From: Nymphaea colorata
Taxonomy: Eukaryota > Streptophyta > Magnoliopsida > Nymphaeales > Nymphaeaceae
Length of the DNA stretch: 64,000 nt
Direction: 5' to 3'
Assembly: GCF_008831285.2 (NCBI RefSeq)
Contig: NC_045145.1
Coordinates: 6,754,802 to 6,818,801 of the forward strand
Shown here piece after piece: positions 43,048 through 56,000 of this stretch. How positions within the stretch are numbered: the stretch's first letter is position 1; the number at the start of each line of letters is the position of its first letter. Under the pieces are notes generated by a model, which made no database searches, was not told the DNA's origin, and saw nothing but the letters and a program-made list of their open reading frames with translations. Made by a program: the position numbers and the translations under genes.

Positions 43048-44340
43048 CACTACCAGTCACCACAAGACCCTCACACAAGTCCACGAGCATATGGTCTCTA
43101 AAGTCATCTTCCTGAAAAGATTTCTTTAAAAAAATATATATATATCTTTACAGAAATCATGATGCCTAGAGAGGAACCACTTCCAGATTATGGTCCTCCA
43201 CTTCAGAACAACCTTCTAGACTTTGTTCTTGCTTCTTTTCTTGTTCACCATACATTGGAAGAACTCTGGTATTGTGATCCCCTTCCCTGGCCCGAGCAAT
43301 CCTCCTCCTTGGTCCAATTCCTTGCGATGAATCCATGCTAGATTGTGGTCAGCAAAGGGTTGTCCTTGTGCCATTCATCTAAAATCTCTTGCAGTTGCTC
43401 CCGGGGCATGTAGTTGCAGTTTCTAGATCAAACATATCATATTGTATCCGCGTGCAAGTGGGAATGGACCAAGCCTCTTTGACCACATCATTGCCGCATA
43501 CCACCGACCCTTTGTTATAGAGCCGCCGGGCACCGGTAAAAAGAATTTGGAGGGGAAGGAGAGACGCCAGGGCTCCCCCCGTCCCTTCCACCTACTAGTG
43601 GCTTCCCCCGACCATTGTCGACTCGCTGCAGCTCTGCCGGGTGGCACTGCCAGTGGAGCCCCAGCAGGCCCCCCGGTGATGGCGATGGCAGAGAGAAGAC
43701 GCCAGGAAGAAGCTAGGGAGAGAGAAAGAGAGAGGAGTAGGAAGATATGGGCCGAATTAGGCCTTGAAGGTCTATCAGTAGAAGGGGGCCCAATGAAGGC
43801 CTGTTGCATTGGCAGCATTTATTCATGTAGTATGTCAGGGTGAAGTAACGGAGGGGGTTGTGGTCCCGTATGATTGACATGTGTGGTTGATATGGCAACG
43901 CATGTGATGGCATTGGACTTTTCTGTGGGTGGCCACCATCAAATGATGTCCATCCATTGATGTACATATGGGCAACGCTTTCAAAAGATTCTGGAAATCA
44001 ACTGCCTGGAATGCACCCAAAAAAAATCACAACACGCTTTAGTTTTCATCAGGGCAACTCCATGCCTCGTTACTGGCGAATAATTTTGTGGGCCCATACC
44101 TTTCCTACAAATTAGAGTACCTGCTCCCCTTGGAATGTTACTATGAACCTTTTCTCTCTCATGAATTTGTACTTATATATATTCATATATACATACATAC
44201 ACGTACAAAGATACATATATATACTTCCATATAGATATAGTGTATTTGTTTCCGTGCACACACACACATATACAAAATGCCCCCATGTAAATGCATCAGG
44301 GCACACAAGTGGAACACAGGCATTCCTAAGGGTGTGCACT
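43048..44340. other. Unassigned region with a local GC-rich patch
   Basis: Positions 43520-43760 are GC-rich with overlapping open frames on both strands (43423-43818 minus, 43442-43843 plus). They include a Ser/Leu-rich run on one strand and an Arg/Glu-rich run on the other, both produced by a 'gagagagaaagagagag' tract. No known protein is recognised. It may be captured or transposon-borne sequence. The remainder is AT-rich. Confidence 0.4.
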
Positions 44341-44377
44341 AGGTGGGTTACGCAATGATACCTATCATCCTGTAGTG

Positions 44378-44580
44378 TAGCCTGATTTAGGCCCGGGCCA
44401 AGGCCCTAAATTTGACAGTCAGTTTGGCCTCCACAAGTTACCAGAGCCGGGTTTGGCGGAGTCCCGCATATTTATATATGCTTTTTATATAATCAGGCCA
44501 GATGGGCCTAGCCCAGCCTGTGGCCCAGTGCGAGGCAACTTCTTATAAGGCTGGGCGAATGCCCTATCAACACACAATGA
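44378..44580. mobile_element. Possible GGCC-type hAT fragment
   Basis: Contains 'tttaggcccgggccaaggccc' and 'cagatgggcctagcccagcctgtggccca', in the style of the GGCC-repeat ends of the hAT elements elsewhere in the window, but without identifiable termini or target duplication. Confidence 0.4.
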
Positions 44581-44828
44581 CCACCTAGGAAACCATCATT
44601 CATGTATGTACATATCAGATCTATTTGAATTGTTATAACTTAATTATCATTTTAGAGAATTTCTTTTATTGCAATTAGAGGACGCCATTTTGTCATCATT
44701 GATCAAGTACCTTGTCACAGGTTCATGTCAGTTTCAGCATTGTACTCTCTCTCTCTTTCTCGTAGATCAATATGCACATGGGGATCCCACCACATAATCC
44801 AATAAATTGGAGTGTATGTTATGTATTA

Positions 44829-44829
<1 letters not shown>

Positions 44830-44914
<85 letters not shown>
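44830..44914. repeat. Long AT microsatellite
   Basis: About 42 uninterrupted AT dinucleotides. It is perfectly self-complementary and produces a meaningless Ile/Tyr frame. Confidence 0.97.
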
Positions 44915-44918
<4 letters not shown>

Positions 44919-45239
44919 ATTGTTTAGATAAGGTGAATTTTAAGTCGTTGAATTTATTTCTCTCTCCTAGGGTTAAGGAGAACTCGACATTGTGGAGGAG
45001 GTAGCAGCTGGCCTCGATGGGCCTAGCCCATCTGGGGCATTAGAGCATGGGGGAGTCCAATGGGAGTGGCGAACCCATGGTCTTGGGTGGAGCTGAGGAA
45101 TCCATGAATGGTGGAGAGTTCTTGCCATCTTCCAACCTTCACAAGGGAAAGACATGGGCCTCCGTGGTTTATGGGGAAGGGATGAAACATAAGAGGAGAT
45201 GCATCCGCTAGAGAAAAAAGAGCTGGCCAGAAGAGGCGC

Positions 45240-46340
45240 CTAGTTATATCCTAAGAATCATATAAAGTTTTGTACTAGCCATTTTGGTTCAGTGCCATAG
45301 CTACTTTGTTGGAGGTGCTGGGAAAGGTCGTCTTAACTACAACTTCATCTTCATCAGCTTCAAAAGCGTATGGCCTGGTATTACGAATTTAAGGTTCACA
45401 TCGATGGGAAAATGTATGTTTCTTCTTCATACCTCCAATGAAGCTGATCTATAACTCATAATGTCTCCCGGCAGATGGTATGTGGGAAGAAGACTCATCA
45501 TAGTAAACCAATGGCACCCTAGCATGCCCATACGGATTGAGAGTTTGAGTCCAAATATGGATTAGGCTGCCTTACCTACCAGCCGAATGGTGGAGTACAT
45601 AGATTTTTACTGATATTGCAGACCTCGTTGGTGGGTCCTTTGTGGAGGCTGATGATTATACCAGGCATCTCCAGCGGTTTGGTTTTCCTCGTATTAAAAT
45701 TGAAATACCATTGGGGTTTAGCCCGATTTCTGATATTGAATTGGAGATTATAGGGGGAAAGATGTTCGTTCAATCCATTGAATATGAAACTAATGTCAAG
45801 TACTGCAAAACATGTGGGTCTACAACTCACTTTTCTGGTTCCTGCATTGTGACAAAGGCATCAAGGAAGGAGATAAGGTCACCCTCAATGCTTGGCAATC
45901 GGTTAAAACCCCCAAGAGACGACCACAATACAATAAGGATAAAGAGGATCCTCAGTTGAAACAAAACAAATTTGAATCCCTTAGGATTCTAGAGATGAAA
46001 GTAGACGTGGATAGCACTTTCAAACATGCTGGTGAGAGGGCCATGGGCCACATGAAAGGGAAGGGGCAGGGCCAGAGTAAGTTGGCTGATGCAAGTGGAG
46101 CAGAGGCTGGAATAATTCTAGATGCTCAAACCACGCAACGAGGGAGTAAAGAGGGTCAAGTCTCACAAAAAGCCTTAGTGTATTTGAGCCTAATTCAACC
46201 AATTGTAAAGGCATTGCCAACTATCAAGGAAACTAATTCAAACACTTCGTCAGCAGTCAACACTACCTAGGTGGTAAAGAAGGTTAAGAAACGAAGTCTT
46301 AAGCACAAGGAGGTGAGCAAACTAGTTCACCAAAAGTGAG
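45240..46340 (+). pseudogene. LINE-A ORF1 (DUF4283 and zinc knuckle), decayed
   Basis: Across several frames the order matches the Gag-like ORF1 of plant LINEs. Near 45480-45560 SPGRWYVGRRLIIVNQWHPS is followed by WVRLPYLPAEWW-like sequence, the DUF4283 RNA-binding fold. Then RIKIEIPLGFSPI and the zinc knuckle YCKTCGSTTHFSGSC (about 45800-45845, Cys-Cys-His-Cys intact). A basic, low-complexity tail follows. ORF1 protein binds LINE RNA. Stops and shifts (for example around 45600 and 45850) show it is inactive. Confidence 0.8.
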
Positions 46341-46499
46341 CCACTCCCTTGGGGATTACACCCGGCCCTGAGGATGAGACACCAGTAGAAGACATGGATG
46401 TCAGCAACATTGAGGCAAAGACATTTTCAGAGACGACGGATGATGATAAGGATAGTGAATCCTCTAAAGACCTATTGACCAACCGAGGAGGGAGGGGCA

Positions 46500-49390
46500 C
46501 AACCACCCTTGCTTATAAATACCCTTGCCTGGAATGTCCGCAGGCTGGCAGCTCCTCCAGCTCAACATGAGTTCTTAGGAACTCTAAGGAGAATGAATAC
46601 AACCATTGTTTTTGTAGTTGACACCAAGCTCAATCTGGAACAGCTTCAGAAGTTCCAATTAAAGATCCTAGAGAGATGCTTGATCTCTAACATCCATATA
46701 GCAGGACCGTGCGCACACATTATCGCATTATGGAATCTGTGCAAAGTGACTCTCCAAAACTGGTATGCTCATCCTCACTGGGTCGCTTTACATTTTTCTA
46801 GAGTTTCATCTGGCCTGTGTTTTGTGGCCCTAGGATTTTATATACATATTGACTATAGAATCAGAAATGCTTGTTTTTGAGCTTATGTTCTGTACTTGAT
46901 CATTGTAGTGCGCCGGTAATTTGTATGGGTGACTTCAATGTTGTTCTAAACAGCAGTGAAAAAACTGGTAGAGTGCCGGCTCTTCAAGCTTCTATTGCTC
47001 TTTCTAATTTTGTAGCCCAATCACATAACAATCATGTGGGCCATGAGAATGTCATGTTAAAGATTGATAGGTGTTTCGTCTCTATTGAATGGGTGGATCA
47101 CCTCGAATTGGTTTTGCAATTAAAAGTGCAACCGAGGATTATCTCAGACCACAACCCAATCTTGCTCTGTATTTCTAAGTGCAGGTTCAGCACTTTGGGT
47201 CGTACCCCATTTCGTCACTTTCAGTATTGGTAGGAGATGGTAGGCTATAGTGATCAAATTCTTTCATTTTGGGAGGAGGATATTAGGGACTGCGCCATGA
47301 TCAAGCTCATTCATAAGTTGAAGGCAACCAGGGACAAGCTAAAGGTTTGGTGCAAAGGTGGAGCAAATGATCTCCCCCATCAAATTATGGAGGCTAAGAA
47401 TGAGATCAAATGCCTTCAAGCCCAAAGCGAAAGTGGCATTCCAGAGGCAATAGATGAAGAATGCAGCCACAAATGAGAATTATCCGGGCTGTTGTGGTTA
47501 GAAGAACAACTATTGTGTCAAAATCAAGAATCAAATGGATGAGGGATGGGGACAAAAACACAAAATTTTTTCAGGGGATTGCTAATGGGAGTTGGCACCG
47601 TAACAAGATTGAGGCTATCTCTCATGAGGGGCACCTTGAGACGGATATTTTCAATATATTTACAGCATCTATTAATTTTTTCACCGATCTGCTAGGATAA
47701 CACATGGCTCTGAATGCCTACCACAAAACAACACACCGGGTCTTACTGTGCTGCCCAAGGAGAATGGTGAGTTGTTGAAACTAGTAATTGAAGCAGAAAT
47801 CAAGTGGGCAGTCATCGATGCTAAAAGGCAATCCGTGCCAAGACCAAACGGGTTTGGTAACAGCTTATTTCAAAGCAACTAGAGTATTATGCAGGAGGCA
47901 GTAGCAGGGGCTATACCAGGGTTTTTTGATATCGGAATGTTAGTGAAATATGTCAACAAGACCCACATTGGTCTTCTTCCAAAGGAGCAAGGCGTGATGC
48001 AGGTGGATAATAAAAGTTATCATCGTATTAAATGGTCTACTCTATGTCTCTCAAAGTTAGAGGTAGGCATAGGACTCAGAGACGTCAAGAAAACCAATCT
48101 AGCCAACTTGGCTTTTTTAGTGTATCACGTGACTCAGTAGTCCTCCCCTTGGGCAGACCATGTTAAAGGGTGATACGGTGAGCGGAAAGGACTGATTGAT
48201 GACAGTGTTAAGGGCACGAGGGTGTCTAAAGCATGGAGAAGGGCATTGTAGTTTTGGAGAAGGATTAATGTAAATTTTGGTTGGAAGATTGGCAATTGTG
48301 CTATGGCCAAATTTTGGACAGATTATTGGGGACTAGAACATCCAATTGATAAGATCCCATTATCTCATCGTCATCTGGTACAAAACACGATCGGATGCAC
48401 AGTAAAAGAAATCATGGAGGATAGTGGGAGTACATCATTGAGTTCCTCTCCAGCTTAAATATTCCTTTCATTTGTCTCCATCTTGAGGTTGAGCAGCCTG
48501 ATGTACTGGTGTGGAGAAACGAATAGCAAGGGAAATTCACTCGATATGAATTTTGGCAAAGGATTCAGAGAAACGGATCCAAGAACAATGACAACGCACT
48601 CATCTGGAAAGGGAGAGGACTTCCAAGGGCCACCTGGACTGTTTATCTAGGTACTTTAGGTCGTCTACCAACTCATGAGTCTGTGCAAAAAACAAGGTCA
48701 GTCGCTTGCCTCTAGGTGCTTAGTGTGCAAGCAAGATATTGAAGACATCAACCATCTTTTTTTCAATTGTAAGGGAGCTTAGTTTCTAAGGACATACATT
48801 TTTTTTAAATTTGGGAGGGCTAAGCAGTGGCATAGGAGTCCCCCAAACCTGATGCAAAGACTTATGGTGGCATAAGAATGGCTTCAAAGACAAATTGCTT
48901 GATAAATGTTGCAAAAATAGCTTCCATTTGGCAATTTGGTTTATGTGAAAGACTCGTAATCATATCAAGCATAAGTATGATATACCAATTGGCAACTTGG
49001 CAGAATGGCTTTGGGCACACCACCAGTGAATACTAGTGGAACTTTCAATGGAAAGGAACCTAGCTGGTTAAAATTCGTAACTGGGTCTCATATGGGATTT
49101 TTATGGAGCAATGGAGTGATATATGTTGATAGATGGGTAGAAATCAACATTAGTTCATGGAACAATAGTGGTAAGAGAGAAGTGGTTGGTCTCATTAGAG
49201 ACACCTCAAGTTGGTTCCGTTGTGGTGGCCTGCTGGTTTGAGAATCATATTGGATGGTGGGAGACAGAGATTCTAATGGAATGCATTGGGCACTTAGTGA
49301 ACATTGAGGGTAGCTCTGGGCACATTTACCTTCTGGCCAATTATGAGGATTGGAAATTGCACCTACATAGCAACATTGAACGTGGCACAT
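46500..49390 (+). pseudogene. LINE-A ORF2 (endonuclease, partial RT, zf-RVT, RNase H), internally deleted
   Basis: The endonuclease opens with AWNVRRLAAPP (about 46524) and a TTIVFVVDTKL motif, then ICMGDFNVVLNSSEKTG (46919-46970) and SDHNPILLCIS (47145-47177). A linker has RIKWMRDGDKNTKFFQGIAN (47530-47590). The RT starts near 47790 (EIKWAVIDAKRQSVPRPNGF) but jumps to the post-palm block CLSKLEVGIGLRDVKKTNLA near 48050, so the catalytic palm is gone. A zf-RVT with CLVCKQDIEDINHLFFNCKGA is at 48717-48780. RNase H-like INISSWNNSGKREVVGLIRD (from about 49146) has its first catalytic Asp replaced. Many stops are present. It cannot be active. Confidence 0.82.
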
Positions 49391-49395
49391 AAATT

Positions 49396-49541
49396 GTGAA
49401 CAATGTTTTCAAGAGCAATAGCTTTTTGAAAAGGCTTACTATTTGCAAGGGATGACCTCTTGCTGATCGTGAACAATGTTTGCAAGAGAAATAGCTTTCT
49501 AAATATGCTTACTATTTGCAAGGGATGGCCTCTTGCTGAAG
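49396..49541 (+). repeat. Tandem duplication, two 73-bp units
   Basis: Units starting gtgaacaatgtttt (49396) and gtgaacaatgtttg (49469) each continue to 'tatttgcaagggatg-cctcttgctga'. They lie inside the RNase H end of LINE-A and shift its frame. Confidence 0.92.
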
Positions 49542-49689
49542 CTACTAACCTTTTGTCAATTATTTTGGCCAATGGATTGTATAGGAAATGGATTCACCAT
49601 GACAACATATGGGATTCATTAACAGGAAGTAATACTACGAGTTAAGGTCCTGTGCAGACCCATTTTTGTTGTACATATTACTTCATTTT

Positions 49690-49985
49690 GTTGGAAGAAA
49701 AGGTTGAGGGCCTTTCCACGCAACCATTGTCCGGAAGATATTCATGGTAGAGCAATTTAGACCTCTAAAAATGGAAGCCAAAGAGAGAGACATGGATGCC
49801 TTCGTCATGCATGTTGTCCCTAATGAATCTGATGTGAATTCTCGGCTGGAGGCAGTGATGTCAAATAAGCAGCCACATGGAGGATTGTATTCTATAAAAG
49901 AATGTATTTGAAAAATGGCCCAACTGAATGGAGCTCTCAATGCCATTAGATGTCTGAGGTTGATACAAAGTAGTTATTTATTATC
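49690..49985. other. Junction between LINE-A and LINE-B
   Basis: No motif recognised. It may be the tail of LINE-A or an ORF1 remnant of LINE-B. The minus-strand frame at 49683-49946 has no support. Confidence 0.4.
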
Positions 49986-49989
49986 AATT

Positions 49990-52900
49990 AGTTAATAACG
50001 AAGCCTCTTTCTTGAAATATAAGAGGATTGTGTCAAGTTACAGCTAGGCGTGACTTACATCTTATCATCCAGGATCACTCACTAGATGTATGTATTCTTC
50101 TTGATACGATGTGGTGGTTTTTTTGGGTGGTATTTTCACTCACATTGTGCCATAAGGGCTAAAGAAATCAAACCCCTTGGTGTTTGCAATACTACACAAT
50201 ACATTGGCAAGCTTTGGGCAACCTTGATGACATCTATAAATGGCCGCTTACTTTGGGATCTCAAAGTGTGGAAAATAAATTGCTAATCTACAAAGAACTG
50301 CCACATGTCTTAAAGGAAGAACATTTGCCATGGAAATATAAAGATAGGATTGATTGGCATGAGGATGGTGATAGACACATTAGTTTCTTCTAGATGCATG
50401 TAAAGCAAGGCAAAAAAGGATGATGGTCACCTCCTTTACCATTGAGAGCCATGCAAGTGATTTCCTCAAGTGGTTGCATGCTACTTGTGTTGATCTTTTT
50501 AGAAGTATTATGACTCATATCATTCTGATAGATGTTGATGGACAGATGCACTGATGGTTTTGTATTCACTAGTCTCTAGAGTTAGATGATGAATAGCCTT
50601 ATAGGATATAAGGAAATTAAAAAGGCAGCATTTAACCAATGTGATAAATTCCCTAGGATAGTTGAATTCTTCGGGATGGTGGGTACGGATGCATACAAAG
50701 CGGTGAAAGATTTCTTCAAAATAGTAAGACTTGTGAAAAAGAATAATAGAACTGTTTGGTTTTCATTGGTAAATTCTTGGGTGTAGCAAATGTCAAGGAT
50801 TTTAAGCTGATTGCATTATGTAACAACATTTATATGTTCATCCCCAAACCAAGGTCAACCGTATGCGAAACATCTTAGAGCAAATTTTAGGCCAAGAACA
50901 AAGGGATTTCCTCCCATCTTATTTCATTCATGAGCAAATCCTCCTTGCACATGAGTATGTCAATAGCATTCATTAATCATCACAACAGAGCTTCCTTTTT
51001 GCTGAAATTTGACGTGTCAACAGCTTATGATAAGGTCAAATTTGACTTTCTTAGGAGATCCATAGATTGTCTTGGCTTCCCAACATTTTGAAGTGAGAGA
51101 GTTTATGCACTGACTCTTACAAGGTCATTATAAATGAGAAAAAAAGAAGGTTTTCTGAGAACCCCTCTCTTTGTCAATTCTTGCTTGTGATTAATATGTT
51201 CATTTGAAAGTTGAAGAACGAGCAAAGAAGAGAATTCCTTGAGATACGTAGGCCTCAGGGCTTAGTTATCATTATTCAAGCTTTATTGTTTGTTGATGAT
51301 ATTGTTCTCTTATGTGAAACAAATTTGACCTGTTACATGTAAGAGTGTTAAAGGAATTTGAGTTGAAAGTAGGATTGAAATCTGTAATCTAGACAAATCC
51401 ACTATAACCCTTTTCTGTACCTCAGAAAGCATAGTTGTAGGAAGCAAGGAGATTATGGGCTGGAATGTGAGGCAACTTCCAAGCAACTATTTAGATATAC
51501 CTTTGTTTAGTGGTAAGTGCACAGAAGATATATGTAGACAACAACTATAAAAAATTGAAAAAAAAAAACTATGCGGTTGGAATCGTACTTACCTATCCTA
51601 TGTTGAAGGATTTATTTTGTCAAGCACAAGATGTTAGCTATTGGACCAAAGCTTTCTAACTCTCTAAAGGGATGGTGCAAGCAACTAAGAGGACAATGAC
51701 CAAATTCATCTAAGGTGACATGGCGAGACAATAGCACACATCCTTCTCGTTGGATGAGATTCATTGTGTCTTCCATATGTAGAGGGTGGTATTGACCTAT
51801 GAGACAATCATACTCTTAATTAAACATTATATAATCCAATTATGCATTAAACATGTTTTCAAGACTCACATTAGGCAAAATTAATTGGCTCTTTATATAT
51901 GAAAGCATCCATTCTATGGATGCTAAAGGCCTCCTCTAATCTTCATCATGGAAGGCTATTTTGTGGGCATGAAGTGAAATTGGTCACTGTGTTTCTTGGT
52001 GCTTTAGCTAAATTCTGGCTTGACTGTTGAGGTTAGAAACTTTTACATACCTCAATATTGGGTAAAAACCATGGGAAATTCGAATTGCACTTGGGGTTTC
52101 ACATTGCTCAAACCCTATTTATTTGGGACCAGTGGGCAACTAGTGTCATCCCCTTGGAACAGATAAGTTATGTATTGTTACACTCACAAATGTACAAGTC
52201 ATGCTTTGTTGAGAGAACTATAATGTGGCCACTCTCAATAGCTTAGATATCTACTACCGAATTCGAGAAACACACGAAAAAGAGTGGATGATTTATACAT
52301 GGAATTTCAAGGCTCCCCCAGCATACAAATGATATCCATTTTTGGCTTGCAGCAGCAAGTTGGTTATGCTTGTTAAACTAAAAAGTTTGGAGTAGCTTTG
52401 GCAAATCAGTGTAGTTTGTGTAAGGAAGATGAAGAAGCTATAGGTCACATTTTCATTGAATGTAGATTCTTAAAAGGAGTGTGGAAATGGTTTAGAAGGA
52501 GGTTTGATACTCACATCCATTATTGTTTGGCCCTCATTAACTTGTTCTCAAATGGAGAGCAGCAACCTCTAAGAGATTATTGTTCAAACTCACAATCACA
52601 TTACCAAGATTGTGTTTGATATCTTCATAACAGATGGTCTAGCTGCTAAAACTGGCTTCTTATGTCACTATGCTCCTTCTTACTCAACAATTTTGAAGCT
52701 ACTTGATTAGCCTTATAGTTAACCCAATATTTTTGGAGTCGCCTTATCAAAAGTTGCTTGAAAAGGTCTACTGATGGATTGAGTTGAAACTCAATGTTTT
52801 CTGCTACAGAAACTGCATTTCTTTGTTAAATTTTGATCCTACTGTGGATATAATATCTATTGTTTTCAAACTTTGCCTCCTGGAGCTCAATCGTACTATG

Positions 52901-52995
52901 ACGATCTGATTGCAGTATGGATATGTCCTCTTATAGTACTTTGTTCTTTGTACATATCCATTTATTTAATTTTAATGGGGGCACCCCTAGTAGGT
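49990..52995 (+). pseudogene. LINE-B ORF2 (partial endonuclease, RT, zf-RVT) with 3' tail
   Basis: It starts with an endonuclease-like NIRGLCQVTARRDLHLIIQ (from about 50022). The rest of the endonuclease is missing, and the linker LPWKYKDRIDWHEDGDRHIS (50329-50389) follows. RT blocks: LIALCNNIYMFI (50810-50845), RGFLPS...FIHEQILLAHEYVNSI (50900-50970), LLKFDVSTAYDKVKFDFLRR (51000-51059) and FVDDIVLLCE (51289-51318, the catalytic box; the usual ADD Ala is Val). A QLPSNYLDIPLFSGK block is at 51472-51516. The zf-RVT reads NQCSLCKEDEEAIGHIFIEC (52404-52463). The 3' end 'atttaattttaatgggggc' (52963-52981) is a typical plant LINE tail. Numerous stops and shifts. Confidence 0.82.
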
Positions 52996-53058
52996 TTGCA
53001 ATGGAAGTCAACATGATCAACCAATGTCAACTATATTTTCAATTGTGTGCTCAAAATG

Positions 53059-53079
53059 CATATATATATATATATATAT
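53059..53079. repeat. TA microsatellite
   Basis: About ten TA dinucleotides just downstream of the LINE-B tail. Confidence 0.9.
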
Positions 53080-56000
53080 GAGGTTTGTGAGATATTTTGA
53101 AGGCTGACGGAAGTGGAAGTTGTTGATGATTTGGGAAATGACTCAAGTGAGTGTAAATAGTTTATGATTGTATGTTCTTGGTGAACCATGATAGCAAAAG
53201 CAAATATATGTTGTCTATTAACAATAAAGACCAAAAATGCATATGTGAAAAATAAAAATTTTCTTAATAAAACTTAACACATGTATATGTGATTCTTAAC
53301 ATTCTGTTCAAAAAGAGTTGTTACTTTAGAATTATGCATCTACCCAATAATAGTAGGTTAACTATGTATAGTCTGTTTATTAGATACTTGCGTTTGGAAC
53401 AAGCAAGAGCTTTGATACAGTTTAAGAGAATATTCTCCGTGTCATTAGCTTTTTTATTGAAAAACATGTTACCCATCTAAAGGAATATGCAACAAAGCTA
53501 AAGCAATTATCATACACATATTAATTGGCTTAGACACTAATTGGGATGTAAAGTCTATGGGTGCTTAATGACGAGTGAGACAAGTTTCTGAATATATTAT
53601 AGAACTTAGTTAATTAGAGTTAGCAAAACATTTTTACACATGCAAATGCCAGACACCACCCCAATGTGTTCAGGAGAGGTCTCATTTATTAATGTTCAAG
53701 ATTTTCTTGATCTACTTCAAATCATGTAAACCAATTCTAAGTAAACTAAATCTAAGAGCTTAGATTATTTGTGTGACTAAAAAGGTTATCTTTAAAACTC
53801 GAGTTAATTTTCCAAGCAAAGTTACGGTCTTGGTGATCTATACTATAAAGAGACTAAGTTTAGTGCTTGCATATGCTTATGAAGTATGAGTTTCTTGACC
53901 ATAGTACCTAAGATACAATACATATGTTGTATTGATCCATTTGTTGACCAATAATGGAAATGAGGAATTACCCTACTTCACTATCAAAGAATAGACAGTT
54001 AGTGATGTGTTGCCTAGATCAATAAATGTTGGTCATGCATGACTAAAATATAATCCATGGTATAGGCTATGTGCAGTATATGTCATTGAAAGCCATACCA
54101 TCTATGAGTAGGTACTACTTTGTCACGTTTTCTTGTTATCGACACAAAGGTTGTGACCTTGTCTATTATTGTTAATCATTGTTTATTGAAAATTTTGTAT
54201 CACACTACTCCTTAAAGAATTAATGATGCACAATGTACGAAAGAATTAGTGATGTATAGTGCATCATCACTAATACAACAATAACCTAAATACCATGATT
54301 AAATCCATATATGGGTACATGTATCTACATGATACTACCTATACAACTTTGAACAAGTTCAATAGTTTCTTTTCTTTTATGTCCAAAAGTAAAAATGGCA
54401 TATATATTTTAGGAATGTATATTTGCTACATAATGTAGCATGTTGTTATCAACAATTAGCCAGTTTTAAGTAATGAATAAACACACAGAAAAAAGCTTAA
54501 TGGAGAGGAACATTGAGTTATTGAGACTCTTACATTGGAACACATGAGAAGCAAGGAAACAATTATATTACATGCATATATAATGTGCATGTTACTCATT
54601 ACTATGGCCCTACTATGTCATAGGTGAGCTTCACGAGAGCTAAATATATTAGAGAAACAATTAGGATTGGATAGTAACAAGGAAATGTAATGCTAAAAGC
54701 CATATTTAGACAAAACATGAGATTCCTTGGATTTTGTACTCCCTTCATGTCTACCAACACTCACAAATTCAACATATTTTCCTCTAAAGGGTGACTAGTT
54801 TGAGTAACATAACGTTAAGGAAATTGGCTTTAAGGTGTTATTGGATTCTAATAAAAGGAAGCAACATTAAAACCTTCAATGTGAGTTGTTGTGTCACTTG
54901 GTTCTATACAGTTGTAGTATGAAAATAAGAGGGGAAAAGGCAGCTTTTACAAACACAATTGTTTTTTCTTGTCACAAAAAAAAACATGCTTATAGAATGA
55001 GTAAGGTAGTTCTTTCTGCAAAATTATGTCATAGATTGAACAAAAGTTATCATGAAAAAAAAGAAGAGATATACTAAGAGATATATATACCAAATACCTA
55101 ATATATACATGAGACATACCAATAAATTGTAATGTATCTCTAACTCTTTCCCTCTCTCTGTTTTTCTATTATATTCATCTCCTCATTACTAGAAAGCATA
55201 ACATAAATCATAAGAACAAACAGACTCATAAATTACAAGTTGTGTTCTTGTAGTTTTTATTTACCTCTTTAAAATATATGTTCAGTAAAATAATATATCA
55301 GAAAACATATCGGTAGTTAAAGAAGAAGAGAAGTATGACCATGTTTTTTGCAGTTATTATAAGCTAGTTATTATAAGCTATTTTTTGTAGTAACCAAAAG
55401 TTTCATGTCTTGTCCCCCTACCCCATTTTCCAAGTGCTAGAGTATGTTTAAATTTTTCATTATAATGAAGGGATGCCTCAACACCATAATCATATGAAGC
55501 ACCTTCAGCGTAAGTGGACAGCCACTTTCAAATTCGTGACTCTTGGTGGTAGTTTCTGGCCAAAGAAGAAATAGAAAAGTTTTTACAACACAAAATCAAA
55601 TATCCATCTCACATAAACCTCTAGCATATACAGCTGTGTTTCTACTGATGACTTAAATAATTATTGTCAAACATAGATAGAGCATACAAAACACATAAAA
55701 AATGAATCCATTAATGAAGAAAATCAATGTGTTTTTATTTAGTCTAGTTGGGAATATTACTAAGGTACAACAAGACCACCGCAAAAATTGAAATCACTGA
55801 ATGTGCTCACACTCTCAATTCTTTTGAATTTGCTTAGGTGAATAGAATGTTTCTAGAAAGATAATACCATTTATGTAACAACAAAACCATTCCATTTGTG
55901 CAATCATTGGGAATGACAAACAAGTTCTACATTTCATAACAAATTGAACAAATATTGAAATTTATTATAGAAACAACTAGAGAGTCACTTTTACCAGCTA

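Noticed and set aside
44807-45004. Open frame rich in Ile and Tyr
   Set aside because: A direct translation of the AT microsatellite.
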